A DNA stretch of 64,000 bases from JAABQG01 sp963726365 (GTDB lineage Bacteria > Pseudomonadota > Gammaproteobacteria > Burkholderiales > Burkholderiaceae_C), in contig CAVSCI010000008.1 in NCBI GenBank assembly GCA_963726365.1, positions 1-64,000 on the forward strand. Reading direction: 5' to 3'. A model generated the notes under the pieces. That model made no database searches and had not been told where the DNA came from. It worked only from the letters and a program-made list of their open reading frames with translations. Shown in pieces: positions 1 to 8,323 of the stretch (the stretch's first letter is position 1; each line of letters starts with the position of its first letter). A program made the translations under genes and the position numbers.

Positions 1-43
1 CGCAGCGGTGCCACCAGGGGCCTTGCGCCTTTGAATGCACGCC

Positions 44-87
44 AAACCCGCGCTCGGGACGCCAGGCGCGGGTTTTTGTCTTTTTGT
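44..87 (+). terminator. Rho-independent terminator of an upstream gene
   Basis: A 10-bp perfect stem (AAACCCGCGC at 44-53 and GCGCGGGTTT at 66-75) is followed by a T-rich tail. It would end a gene that lies left of the window. In many proteobacteria rpsU precedes yqeY, but no S21 coding tail can be read in the first 43 bases, so the upstream gene is not named. Confidence 0.75.
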
Positions 88-161
88 TTGCCCCTCAATC
101 GAGGACAGCGATGTGATTCGCATCGGTCTGCCTCCCAGTTTCACCCCAGCAGGAGCCCGCC

Positions 162-608
162 ATGAGCCTCAAGGACCAGATCACCGAAGACATGAAGACC
201 GCCATGCGCGCCAAGGACAGCGAGCGCCTGGGCACCATCCGATTGCTGCTGTCGGCCTGCAAGCAGAAGGAAGTCGACGAGCGCATCGTGCTGGACGACA
301 CGGCCGTGATCGCCATCGTCGACAAGCTTATCAAGCAGCGCAAGGACTCGATCACTGCCTTCACCCAGGCCGCCCGCATGGACCTGGCCGACAAGGAAGC
401 CGCCGAAGTGAAAGTGCTGGAGGCCTACCTGCCCGCGCGCCTGTCGGCAGACGAAGTCGCCGCTGAAGTCAAAGCCATTGTGGCCAGCCTGGGCGCCAGC
501 GGCCCAGGCGACATGGGCAAGGTGATGGGCGCGGTCAAGGCCAAATTGGCGGGCAAAGCCGACATGGGCCAGGTTTCGGCAGCGGTCAAGGCGGCGCTGG
601 CAGGCTGA
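162..608 (+). CDS. yqeY: GatB/YqeY domain protein
   Basis: This 148-residue protein is the full usual length of stand-alone YqeY proteins, which resemble the C-terminal tRNA-binding domain of the GatB amidotransferase subunit. It begins MSLKDQITEDMKTAMRAKD and keeps the family pattern of a helical N-terminal half (RLGTIRLLLSACKQKEVD) and a C-terminal GDMGKVMGAVKAKLAGKADMG stretch. A GGAG sequence lies about 7 bases before the ATG. It is probably a cytoplasmic accessory factor linked to tRNA-dependent amidation, but the exact role of the family is not established. It is convergent with pmbA, 15 bp away. Confidence 0.9.
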   Translation: MSLKDQITEDMKTAMRAKDSERLGTIRLLLSACKQKEVDERIVLDDTAVIAIVDKLIKQRKDSITAFTQAARMDLADKEAAEVKVLEAYLPARLSADEVAAEVKAIVASLGASGPGDMGKVMGAVKAKLAGKADMGQVSAAVKAALAG

Positions 609-623
609 CCCGGCCGCAATGGC

Positions 624-2018
624 CTAGCTTCCTGCGACCTTCATCCGGTTCACCAGGATGGAACCCACGTTCTTGGCGCCATAGTTGTAGGCATCGGCAC
701 CCACGGCCTCGATACCCTTGAGCATGGTCTTGAGGTTGCCGGCGATGGTGATCTCGTGCACCGGGTAGGCGATCTGGCCGTTTTCGACCCAGAAGCCGCT
801 GGCACCGCGCGAGTAGTCGCCGGTCACGTAGTTCACGCCCTGCCCCATCAGTTCGATCACGAACAGGCCGGTGCCGAGCTTTTTCAGCATCGCATCGAGG
901 TCATCGCCGGGCTTCGTCAGTCGCGACGTCAGGGTCAGGTTGTGCGAGCCGCCCGAATTTCCGGTGGTCTTCATGCCGAGCTTGCGCGCCGAGTAGGTGC
1001 TCAGGAAATAGCCCTCCACGCGCCCGCCCTTGACCACGGTGCGCGGCTGGACCCGCACGCCCTCGTCGTCGAACGGCGAACTGCCCTTGCCGCGCAGGAT
1101 GAACGGGTCTTCGGCAATGTCGATGTGCTTGGGAAACACCGGCTTGCCCAGCGAGTCAAGCAGGAAGGTGCTCTTGCGGTACAGGGCGCCTCCGCTGATC
1201 GCCTGCACGAATCCGCCCAGCAAGCCGGCGGCCAGCGGCGACTCGAACAGCACCGGGCACTCCACGGTGGCGATCTTGCGGCTCTTCAGACGGCTCAACG
1301 CCCGCTCGGCCGCATAGCGGCCCACGGCAGCCGGCGAGGCGAGTTCGGACGCGGAGCGCATGGAGCTGTACCAGGCGTCACGCTGCATGTGGGCGCCCTT
1401 GCCCGCAATGGGCGCCACCGAAAGGCTGTGGCGTGAACTGGCGTAGCCACCGCGAAAGCCGTGCGTGTGCGCACTGAAGAAATGGCTCTGCTGGGCCGAG
1501 ACGCCGGCCCCCTCGCTGTTGGTGATGCGCTTGCTGGTCTGCAAAGCGGCGGCTTCGCATTCGAGGGCGATCCTTGCCGCCTCCTCGCTGGTCACGGCCC
1601 AGGGATGAAACAGATCCAGGTCACGGTGCCCGGTGGCAATGTCGTCTTCGTCGGGCAGGCCGGCCATCGGGTCTTCGGCGGTGAAGCGCGCAATGTCGAA
1701 AGCGGCCTGCACCGTCTGCTCGATGGCAGCCCCCGAGAAGTCGGACGTGCTGGCGTTGCCCCGACGATGGCCGACGTAGACCGTGACGCCGAGCGACTTG
1801 TCGCGGTTGCGCTCCACGTTCTCCAGTTCGCCTTTGCGCACACTCACGCTCAGCCCGCAGCCTTCGGAGGCTTCGGCCCCGGCGTCGGTGGCGCCGATCT
1901 TCTTCGCGTGCGCCAGGGCCGTGTCAACCAGCCCTTCAAAAAAGGCCCGGCTGTAGCTGAAGCCCTGGTCCGGGTGGCTGGCTGTCGCTGCAGCCTGGGT
2001 GGAGGGGGTAATTTTCAT
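624..2018 (-). CDS. pmbA: PmbA/TldE, subunit of the TldD/TldE metalloprotease
   Basis: The 464-residue protein has the full length of PmbA/TldE. Family landmarks are the N-terminal RKGELENVERNRDKSLGVTV segment, the central FESPLAAGLLGGFVQAISGG and the C-terminal TGDYSRGASGFWVENG block. In the known complex TldD carries the zinc-binding HExxxH site and TldE/PmbA is the partner; no HExxxH is present here, as expected. The complex matures small peptides and degrades unfolded ones in the cytoplasm. The start at 2018 (MKITPS) was chosen because the codons upstream would run into the divergent darP promoter. The pmbA/darP divergent pair is conserved in beta- and gammaproteobacteria. Confidence 0.93.
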   Translation of the reverse strand: MKITPSTQAAATASHPDQGFSYSRAFFEGLVDTALAHAKKIGATDAGAEASEGCGLSVSVRKGELENVERNRDKSLGVTVYVGHRRGNASTSDFSGAAIEQTVQAAFDIARFTAEDPMAGLPDEDDIATGHRDLDLFHPWAVTSEEAARIALECEAAALQTSKRITNSEGAGVSAQQSHFFSAHTHGFRGGYASSRHSLSVAPIAGKGAHMQRDAWYSSMRSASELASPAAVGRYAAERALSRLKSRKIATVECPVLFESPLAAGLLGGFVQAISGGALYRKSTFLLDSLGKPVFPKHIDIAEDPFILRGKGSSPFDDEGVRVQPRTVVKGGRVEGYFLSTYSARKLGMKTTGNSGGSHNLTLTSRLTKPGDDLDAMLKKLGTGLFVIELMGQGVNYVTGDYSRGASGFWVENGQIAYPVHEITIAGNLKTMLKGIEAVGADAYNYGAKNVGSILVNRMKVAGS

Positions 2019-2070
2019 GGTGGCGGCTATGATACTTGCCGTCCCCTCTATCCGCCTTCCCGGCCCTGAC

Positions 2071-2742
2071 ATGTCCCGCAAACCCAAAAAAGGCTATTAC
2101 GTCCGTGGCGAGTTCGTTGCTGAAGGCAGCGAACTCGATCTGGAGCTCAAGGCCGAACTCAAGGGCACCCACGAGGCCAGCCGGACCGATCTCAAGCGCG
2201 AAAGCACCGAGCTGCAGAAGCTCGGCGAGGAACTCCTGACACTGCGCCCGGAGCTGATGGCGCGCCTTGACCTGTCCGAGAAACTGCGCGACGCACTGGC
2301 CGAGGCCAGGCGCATCACCAACTTTGAAGGCAAGCGCCGCCAGATGCAGTTTGTCGGCAAACTGATGCGCCTGATCGAGCCCGACGTGCTGGCCGCCGTG
2401 CGCGCCGCCTTGCAGGAACAGCACAAGGGCTCGGCCCAGGGCACTTTGGCATTGCACAAGGCCGAGCAGTGGCGTGACCGGCTGATCGCGCAGGACGACG
2501 CGTTCGGCGATTGGGTTCTGCAGTACCCCGGCACCGACACACAGCAGTTGCGCGCGCTGATCCGCCAGGCGCGCAAGGATGCCCTGCCGGTGGACAAGGC
2601 CGCCGTGTCACACGGTCTGGCCCCGCGCCAGGGTCGTGCTTATCGCGAGATATTCCAGCTGGTGCGTGAGCAGCTTGCCAGCGCCGACACGACCGATGAC
2701 TCCGCCGCCCCCGGCGCCGCAAGCCCGGTCGAGACCGGCTGA
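2071..2742 (+). CDS. darP: DarP (YjgA), 50S ribosome biogenesis factor
   Basis: This 223-residue protein belongs to the DUF615/YjgA family, now called DarP, which binds late 50S subunit intermediates. It opens MSRKPKKGYYVRGEFV, then a charged helical region (SRTDLKRESTELQKLGEEL) and a conserved core with RRITNFEGKRRQMQFVGKLM. The ATG at 2071 fits the family N-terminus; earlier in-frame codons would encode an atypical leader. It is divergent from pmbA across 52 bp, which contains TATGAT (2028-2033), a possible -10 element. The C-terminal tail is Ala/Pro-rich and not conserved. Confidence 0.93.
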   Translation: MSRKPKKGYYVRGEFVAEGSELDLELKAELKGTHEASRTDLKRESTELQKLGEELLTLRPELMARLDLSEKLRDALAEARRITNFEGKRRQMQFVGKLMRLIEPDVLAAVRAALQEQHKGSAQGTLALHKAEQWRDRLIAQDDAFGDWVLQYPGTDTQQLRALIRQARKDALPVDKAAVSHGLAPRQGRAYREIFQLVREQLASADTTDDSAAPGAASPVETG

Positions 2743-2792
2743 CCTTGCGAACCAACTCCTCTGTACCTGCACCCCTCTTGCCGCCTCGCACC

Positions 2793-3383
<591 letters not shown>

Positions 3384-3494
3384 CAACCCGATAGTGGGTG
3401 ACGATTCACCCGCGGTCCACTAGACTGAGCACATGGCCTCGCACAAAAAAACGGTTTTTCAGGGATTCACATTGCCAGCCGACCGAGACGAATC

Positions 3495-4058
3495 ATGAGA
3501 CAAGTGGAAAGAGACCAAGCCCCCTGGCTTTCAACGCACCGCCGCTGGAGCCTGGAAGACGTGGCAAACCTGCTGACCTCGAAGACGGCATTGACCGAAT
3601 TGACGATGGAGCAGGCGTTGTACACGGTGCAGTTCCTGACGCCGCGACGCGTCAAGGAGGGCCACGTCCTGATTCGTGAAGGCACGACCAACGCCGACTT
3701 CATGCTGCTGGTCCTGCAGGGCGAGGCCATCGTCGAGAATGAGCTGACCAACGCGAGTGACTCCATGGTGCTGACGGTACTCGGTGCGGGGTCGCTGGTC
3801 GGCGAGCAGGGCGTGCTGGACGGGCAACCACGATCGGCCAGCGTCACGGCGGTGACCGACATGGACCTGGCGGTCCTGGATCGCGCAGCCTTGTCGCGTT
3901 TGTTGACCGGGCGACCCGACATCGGATGCAGCCTTCTGGCGGCCATCCTGACCCGGGTGTCCGAGCGGTTGCGTCTGACCACGCAGCGCCTGCGAACCCT
4001 GACCGCCATCAACCATTCGCTCCATGAAACCATGGAGAACAACCCCGGGCTGGACTGA
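3495..4058 (+). CDS. Cyclic-nucleotide-binding (cNMP) domain protein
   Basis: This 187-residue cytoplasmic protein has one cNMP-binding (CAP-type) beta-roll, roughly residues 45-145: RRVKEGHVLIREG, a Gly-rich turn, GAGSLVGEQGVLDGQPRSASV (the phosphate-binding cassette position) and VTDMDLAVLDRAALSRLL. The C-terminal 40 residues are helical and no helix-turn-helix is seen, so it is unlikely to be a CRP/FNR-type DNA-binding regulator. It may be a sensor that acts through a partner. It stands alone between mog and the convergent cysE, with 111 bp upstream and no obvious operator. Confidence 0.8.
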   Translation: MRQVERDQAPWLSTHRRWSLEDVANLLTSKTALTELTMEQALYTVQFLTPRRVKEGHVLIREGTTNADFMLLVLQGEAIVENELTNASDSMVLTVLGAGSLVGEQGVLDGQPRSASVTAVTDMDLAVLDRAALSRLLTGRPDIGCSLLAAILTRVSERLRLTTQRLRTLTAINHSLHETMENNPGLD

Positions 4059-4060
4059 GC

Positions 4061-4834
4061 CTACTCGCCCACCAGGTCGTTCAACCGCCTGGCTTCAAAA
4101 TGCTCGGTCAGGGCGGCGTCATCCGGCACGCAGTCATCGACAGGTCGCTGGGCCGAAAGTATCTCCACCGCATGCCAGAGCAGTGCAATCTGATGCTCCT
4201 GCGACGCCGCGTTGTCGATCAGCCCCTTCATGGCCTGCGACAGCGGATCGTCCTCCAGCGTGATGCCATAGGCGGAAAACTTGTCCTGGGCCGGCGTTAC
4301 GTCGGCGCTTTCGCCGACCTTTGAAGGGATGATGCGGGCCGGGATGCCGACCGCCGTGGCACCCGCAGGCACGGGCTTGATCACCACCGCGTTGCTGCCG
4401 ATCTTGGCGCCATCCCCCACCACAAAGCCGCCGAGGACCTTGGCGCCAGCGCTCACCACCACATTGCGGCCCAGCGTCGGGTGACGCTTGGCACCCTTGT
4501 AAAGCGAGGTTCCGCCCAGCGTCACGCCCTGGTAGATGGTGCAGCCATCGCCGATTTCAGCGGTCTCTCCGACCACCACGCCCATGGCGTGATCGAAGAA
4601 CACGCGCTCGCCAATCACCGCGCCCGGGTGAATCTCGATGCCGGTCAGCCACCGCGAAACATGCGAAGTGAAACGCCCCAGCCACTTCAGCCGGTGCGTC
4701 CAGAACCAGTGCGCCGGCCGGTGCAGCAAAAGCGCATGCAGGCCGGGATAGCAGGTCAGCACCTCCCAGGTGCTGCGCGCGGCAGGATCGCGGTCCAGGA
4801 TGCACTGAATATCGGAGCGGAGGCGGGAAAACAT
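4061..4834 (-). CDS. cysE: Serine O-acetyltransferase
   Basis: This 257-residue protein is a CysE-type left-handed beta-helix acetyltransferase. It transfers acetyl from acetyl-CoA to L-serine, the first committed step of cysteine synthesis. The catalytic and cofactor regions are clear: GIEIHPGAVIGERVFFDHAM with the active-site DHxMG, VVVGETAEIGDGCTIYQGVT, and the hexapeptide repeats GRNVVVSAGAKVLGGFVVGD. A C-terminal extension of about 65 residues follows PARIIPSK. It lies 10 bp downstream of trmJ on the same strand, so the two are probably co-transcribed, a common Burkholderiales arrangement. Confidence 0.95.
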   Translation of the reverse strand: MFSRLRSDIQCILDRDPAARSTWEVLTCYPGLHALLLHRPAHWFWTHRLKWLGRFTSHVSRWLTGIEIHPGAVIGERVFFDHAMGVVVGETAEIGDGCTIYQGVTLGGTSLYKGAKRHPTLGRNVVVSAGAKVLGGFVVGDGAKIGSNAVVIKPVPAGATAVGIPARIIPSKVGESADVTPAQDKFSAYGITLEDDPLSQAMKGLIDNAASQEHQIALLWHAVEILSAQRPVDDCVPDDAALTEHFEARRLNDLVGE

Positions 4835-4844
4835 GAGCGCAAGT

Positions 4845-5651
4845 CTATCGCGGGGCGTCAGGCCGCGTTCTGTCCGCGGCCTTCACCGGCAATTCGGCCG
4901 GTCGGCCCCCGGCAGACTTCGACGCCATCAGCGTCATCGCCTTGGCAATCCCGCGCAGGATGTGGACCTCTTCCTGCGCCAGCCGGGCGCGGTTGAACAG
5001 CTGGTTCAGCCGCGGCATCAGCTTCTTGGGCGCCGCCGGGTCCAGGAAACCGATGTCCACCAGCGACTGCTCCCAGTGGGCCAGCAGGCCGCTGACCTGG
5101 CGGGCATCGGCAAGCTGGGGCTCGACAGTGGCCGCCTGCACGGGGTACGACCCCAGCGCCATGCGCCACTCGTAGGCGATCACCTGGATCGCCGCGCCCA
5201 GGTTGAGCGAGCCGAACGAGGGGTTGGTCGGAATGCTCAAGGCGGCATGGCAGCGGTACACATCCTCGTTCTGCATGCCGAAGCGCTCCGAACCGAACAG
5301 GAAAGCCACGCCCTGCCCCGCGCCGGCATCGCCTTGGGCCTGCGCCGCCAGCGCTTCGAAATGCGGGCGCGGCGCCACGGTGGGCGGGCCAAAGTCGCGC
5401 GGCGTCATGGCGGTGGCGCACAGGTGCGTCATGCCGTCCAGCGCTTCGTCCAGCGTGGCGACGATGCGTGCCTTGTCCAGCACGTCCAGGGCACCGCTGG
5501 CCCGCTGGATGGTTTCCTCGCGCCGCAGCACGTTGGCCCAGCGCGGCGCCACCAGCACCAGTTCATCGAACCCCATGACCTTCATGGCCCGCGCGGCCGC
5601 ACCGACATTGCCGGCATGGCTGGTGTTGATCAGGACAAATCGGGTCTGCAT
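4845..5651 (-). CDS. trmJ: tRNA (cytidine/uridine-2'-O-)-methyltransferase TrmJ
   Basis: This 268-residue SPOUT-class methyltransferase modifies the ribose 2'-OH of position 32 in tRNAs using S-adenosylmethionine. Family motifs are NTSHAGNVGAAARAMKVMG at the N-terminus, FGSERFGMQNEDV in the middle, and IPTNPSFGSLNLGAAIQVI, which forms the SAM-binding trefoil knot. The C-terminal 80 residues hold the helical extension typical of TrmJ. It leads the trmJ-cysE operon and is divergent from suhB, with 136 bp between them. Confidence 0.94.
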   Translation of the reverse strand: MQTRFVLINTSHAGNVGAAARAMKVMGFDELVLVAPRWANVLRREETIQRASGALDVLDKARIVATLDEALDGMTHLCATAMTPRDFGPPTVAPRPHFEALAAQAQGDAGAGQGVAFLFGSERFGMQNEDVYRCHAALSIPTNPSFGSLNLGAAIQVIAYEWRMALGSYPVQAATVEPQLADARQVSGLLAHWEQSLVDIGFLDPAAPKKLMPRLNQLFNRARLAQEEVHILRGIAKAMTLMASKSAGGRPAELPVKAADRTRPDAPR

Positions 5652-5693
5652 CGCATCAAGCGTCTGGCAACGGGCCGGGCGGGTAAAATCCGG

Positions 5694-5699
5694 GTATTG
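5694..5699 (+). promoter_or_regulatory. Possible -10 element for suhB
   Basis: TAAAAT at 5694-5699 fits a sigma-70 -10 hexamer in the trmJ/suhB intergenic region, 89 bp before the suhB ATG. No convincing -35 hexamer at 16-18 bp is present, so this is a tentative call. Confidence 0.3.
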
Positions 5700-5745
5700 T
5701 CGCCGCCCGCATCGCCGGCCCGGTTCATCCGCTCTTCAATCATTT

Positions 5746-5770
5746 GGGGACAGAGCCAAAAATCTGTCCC
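5746..5770. repeat. REP-like inverted repeat in the suhB leader
   Basis: GGGACAGA (5747-5754) and TCTGTCCC (5763-5770) form a perfect 8-bp inverted repeat with an 8-base loop that includes five A residues. It sits 18 bases before the suhB start. The GGGGACAGA...TCTGTCCC pattern resembles intergenic REP-type palindromes common in proteobacteria. In the transcript it would form a hairpin just before the ribosome-binding region. Confidence 0.6.
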
Positions 5771-5787
5771 GCAAGGATAAAAAATTC

Positions 5788-6754
5788 ATGTCGTCCCCCA
5801 ACCTGCACCCCATGCTCAACGTGGCCGTCAAGGCCGCCCGCTCCGCCGGCGCCATCATCAACCGGGCCGCCCTGGACGTCGAGGCCGTGCGCATTTCGCA
5901 AAAGCAGGTCAATGACTTCGTCACCGAAGTCGATCACGCCAGCGAAAAGGTCATCATCGAAACCTTGCTGACCGCCTACCCCGACCATGGCATCGTGGCC
6001 GAGGAGTCGGGCAGCGAGCACGGTGCGCGGGACGCAGAAAATGTCTGGATCATCGATCCACTCGACGGCACCACCAACTTCATCCACGGCTTTCCCCGTC
6101 TATTGCGTCAGCATTGCGCTGGCCGTGCGCGGCAAGATCGAACAGGCCGTGATCTACGACCCCAGCCGCAACGACCTGTTCACCGCCACCAAGGGCCGCG
6201 GCGCTTACCTCAACGAACGCCGCATCCGTGTCAGCAAGCGCACCCGGCTGCAGGAGTGCCTGATCTCCACCGGCTTCCCGTTCCGCAAGGGCGACAACTT
6301 CAATGCCTACCTGCAGATGATGGGCGACGTGATGCAGCGCACCGCCGGCCTGCGCCGCCCCGGTGCCGCCGCGCTCGACCTGGCCTACGTCGCCGCCGGG
6401 TATTCGGATGGCTTCTTCGAGACCGGCCTGCAGCCCTGGGACATGGCTGCGGGCTCGCTGCTGGTGACCGAGGCCGGGGGCCTGGTCGGCAACTTCACCG
6501 GCGAGGCCGATTTCCTGGACCAGAAAGAGTGCCTGGCCGGCACACCGCGCATCTACGGCCAGCTCGTGAGCATCCTGGGCAAGTACAGCAAATTCGCAGG
6601 TGCCGGCGACAAGGCTGCCGTGCGCCAGGCCGCTGCGCCAATGGGCGGGGCTGTTGCGGGTGATGTCACAGGCGAAGTGCTGGACGAAGAAGGTCCTGAG
6701 GCCAAAGTGGCCGACACGCCGTCCGGCGCCCAAGACGAAAAAACCCCCTTCTGA
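5788..6754 (+). CDS. suhB: Inositol-1-monophosphatase SuhB (one frameshift)
   Basis: The gene encodes an inositol monophosphatase of about 321 residues once a single frameshift is corrected. E. coli SuhB also acts in ribosomal RNA antitermination. The metal-binding motifs are present: EESGSEH, then IDPLDGTTNFIHGFP, and later GLQPWDMAAGSLLVTEAGG. The frame breaks in a run of four C at 6094-6097; removing one C restores VYCVSIALAVRGK. An Ala/Asp/Glu-rich C-terminal extension of about 55 residues follows the catalytic fold. The homopolymer context suggests a sequence error rather than a true mutation in this conserved gene. Confidence 0.88.
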
Positions 6755-6846
6755 CTTGAAGTGGTCTCGATGCGTCAGCGTTGTCCATGGCGGCCGGGTG
6801 TGCCGGCTGGCGACGGTCAAGGGTGGCCGGGCTTTCCCTAAAAAAG

Positions 6847-6895
6847 CTGATCAAGATCAGGATGTTCACCACCAGATTTGATATTGTCAAATCCA
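6847..6895 (+). promoter_or_regulatory. FNR/Anr-like promoter of the diheme cytochrome-napC operon
   Basis: CTGATCAAGATCAG (6847-6860) is a perfect palindrome and matches the FNR/Anr consensus TTGAT-N4-ATCAA at 8 of 10 positions. Its centre (6853.5) is about 41 bp before a start site predicted near 6895 from the extended -10 element TGATATTGT (hexamer TATTGT at 6882-6887). That is the classic class II activator geometry. The spacing is read from sequence; FNR control is inferred. Confidence 0.6.
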
Positions 6896-6933
6896 GAGCG
6901 AGTTGAATAACCCGGACCTTTCAAGGAGGTAGC

Positions 6934-7641
6934 ATGTGCCAAGCCCACCGGTTACTACTCATACTTTCTGCAACTGCCTTGGCGGCGTTGTTCGGGTCTG
7001 TTTCGGCCGTTGCCGCCGAGACCGAGTCCGCCATGGCGCGAGGCGGCCGTCTGTATGACAATTTCTACGCCGAGAACAAGACCGCCAAGCCGACAGCTGA
7101 TCACCCCTCTTACCCCAAGGATGGCAAGTACGGCAAGGAAAACTCGTGGCGCTGCAAGGAATGCCACGGCTGGGACTACAAGGGCAAGGACGGCCTTTAT
7201 GGCAAGGGCACTCACGCCACAGGCATCAAGGGCATCAACGGCGCGGCTGGCAAGGATCCGGTAGCGATCGCCGCGTTGCTTCGCGACAAGACACATGGCT
7301 ATACCGAAGCCCAGTTGAGTGCCAAGGACGCCAGTAATCTGGCCCTGTTTGTGTCCCGGGGGCAAGGCGATCTGTCCAAGTACCTTGATGCATCGAACAC
7401 GGTCAAGGGGAACGCCGCGAAAGGCGAAGCCTACTTCAACACCCTGTGCGCCGATTGCCATGGCCTGGACGGCAAGAAGATCAAGACCGGCCCGCCCCTC
7501 GGGGCGGACGCCGGCAACGGGGCTCTGACCATGCACAAGGTACTGAATGGCCATCCGGGCGCCGAAATGCCCGTTATGCGTGCATTGGACAACCAGTATG
7601 CCGCCGATATTTCCGCATATATGACCAAGTTGCCAAAATGA
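6934..7641 (+). CDS. Periplasmic diheme cytochrome c
   Basis: This 235-residue protein has a signal peptide of about 28 residues (LLLILSATALAALFGSVSA) and two c-type heme sites, CKECH at residues 74-78 and CADCH at 172-176, each in its own cytochrome-c-like half. It would be a soluble periplasmic electron carrier. A strong AAGGAGGT lies 6 bases before the ATG. Its stop overlaps the start of the downstream napC-type gene by four bases (ATGA), so the two are translationally coupled. It is likely the electron acceptor or donor of that quinol dehydrogenase. The exact subfamily was not recognised. Confidence 0.88.
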   Translation: MCQAHRLLLILSATALAALFGSVSAVAAETESAMARGGRLYDNFYAENKTAKPTADHPSYPKDGKYGKENSWRCKECHGWDYKGKDGLYGKGTHATGIKGINGAAGKDPVAIAALLRDKTHGYTEAQLSAKDASNLALFVSRGQGDLSKYLDASNTVKGNAAKGEAYFNTLCADCHGLDGKKIKTGPPLGADAGNGALTMHKVLNGHPGAEMPVMRALDNQYAADISAYMTKLPK

Positions 7642-8171
7642 AATGGCTTAACTGGGGTGCCGCCGCACTGTTGCTCACAGGCGGCGTGGCGGGTGTGGTG
7701 GCCTGGGGCGGTTTCAACATGGCCATGGAAGCCAGCAACAAGACCGAATTTTGCATCTCATGCCATGAGATGCAAGGCGCGATGTATGCCGAGTACCAGA
7801 AGAGTCCGCATTACACCAACGCTTCGGGTGTGCGCGCGACCTGCGCCGACTGCCACGTGCCCAGGGAATGGGGCCCGAAGCTATTGCGCAAGGTTCAGGC
7901 CACCAACGAGTTGTTCTATCACTTGCGCGGCACGATCGATACGCCGGAGAAATTCGAGGCCAAGCGTGCGGAGATGGCCGGGCATGTCTGGGCCTCGATG
8001 AAGGCAACTGACTCGCGGGAATGCCGCAACTGCCATAGCTGGGAGGCAATGGACCCGCACAAGCAGACGCCACTGGCGCGTGAAAAGAAGGAAGAAGGCC
8101 GCAAGAAGGGCGAGACCTGCATCGACTGCCATAAAGGCGTCGCGCACAAACTGCCAAAGCGAGACGATTGA
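7638..8171 (+). CDS. NapC/NirT/CymA-family tetraheme quinol dehydrogenase
   Basis: This 177-residue protein has one N-terminal membrane anchor (WGAAALLLTGGVAGVVAWGG) and four heme-binding sites: CISCH, CADCH, CRNCH and CIDCH. Length and layout match NapC/NirT-type proteins such as Shewanella CymA (187 residues), which take electrons from menaquinol or ubiquinol at the inner membrane and pass them to periplasmic cytochromes. It overlaps the diheme cytochrome gene by 4 bp. Given the Mtr cluster 3.7 kb downstream, it is a good candidate for the inner-membrane entry point of extracellular electron transfer, though it could serve another periplasmic reductase. Confidence 0.88.
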   Translation: MKWLNWGAAALLLTGGVAGVVAWGGFNMAMEASNKTEFCISCHEMQGAMYAEYQKSPHYTNASGVRATCADCHVPREWGPKLLRKVQATNELFYHLRGTIDTPEKFEAKRAEMAGHVWASMKATDSRECRNCHSWEAMDPHKQTPLAREKKEEGRKKGETCIDCHKGVAHKLPKRDD

Positions 8172-8323
8172 GCCGGCCGCTTAAAGCCACAGATGCATGA
8201 GCCAAGGCGGCTTGCATCGCGCTTGAACCCTCAAGTGGCATCCGCACCGGGGGACGCATGGCGGCTCAGGCAAGGCAGGCTTTGTGCTGAATGTCAGCAA
8301 GCGACATTGATAGACTCTGATCA

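Noticed and set aside
1..43. 3' end of rpsU (ribosomal protein S21), expected upstream of yqeY
   Set aside because: No S21 C-terminal sequence can be read in any frame before the terminator.
6877..6890. A second FNR-like site, TTGATATTGTCAA, upstream of the diheme cytochrome
   Set aside because: The half-site spacing is one base short of the consensus, and the stretch overlaps the likely -10 element.
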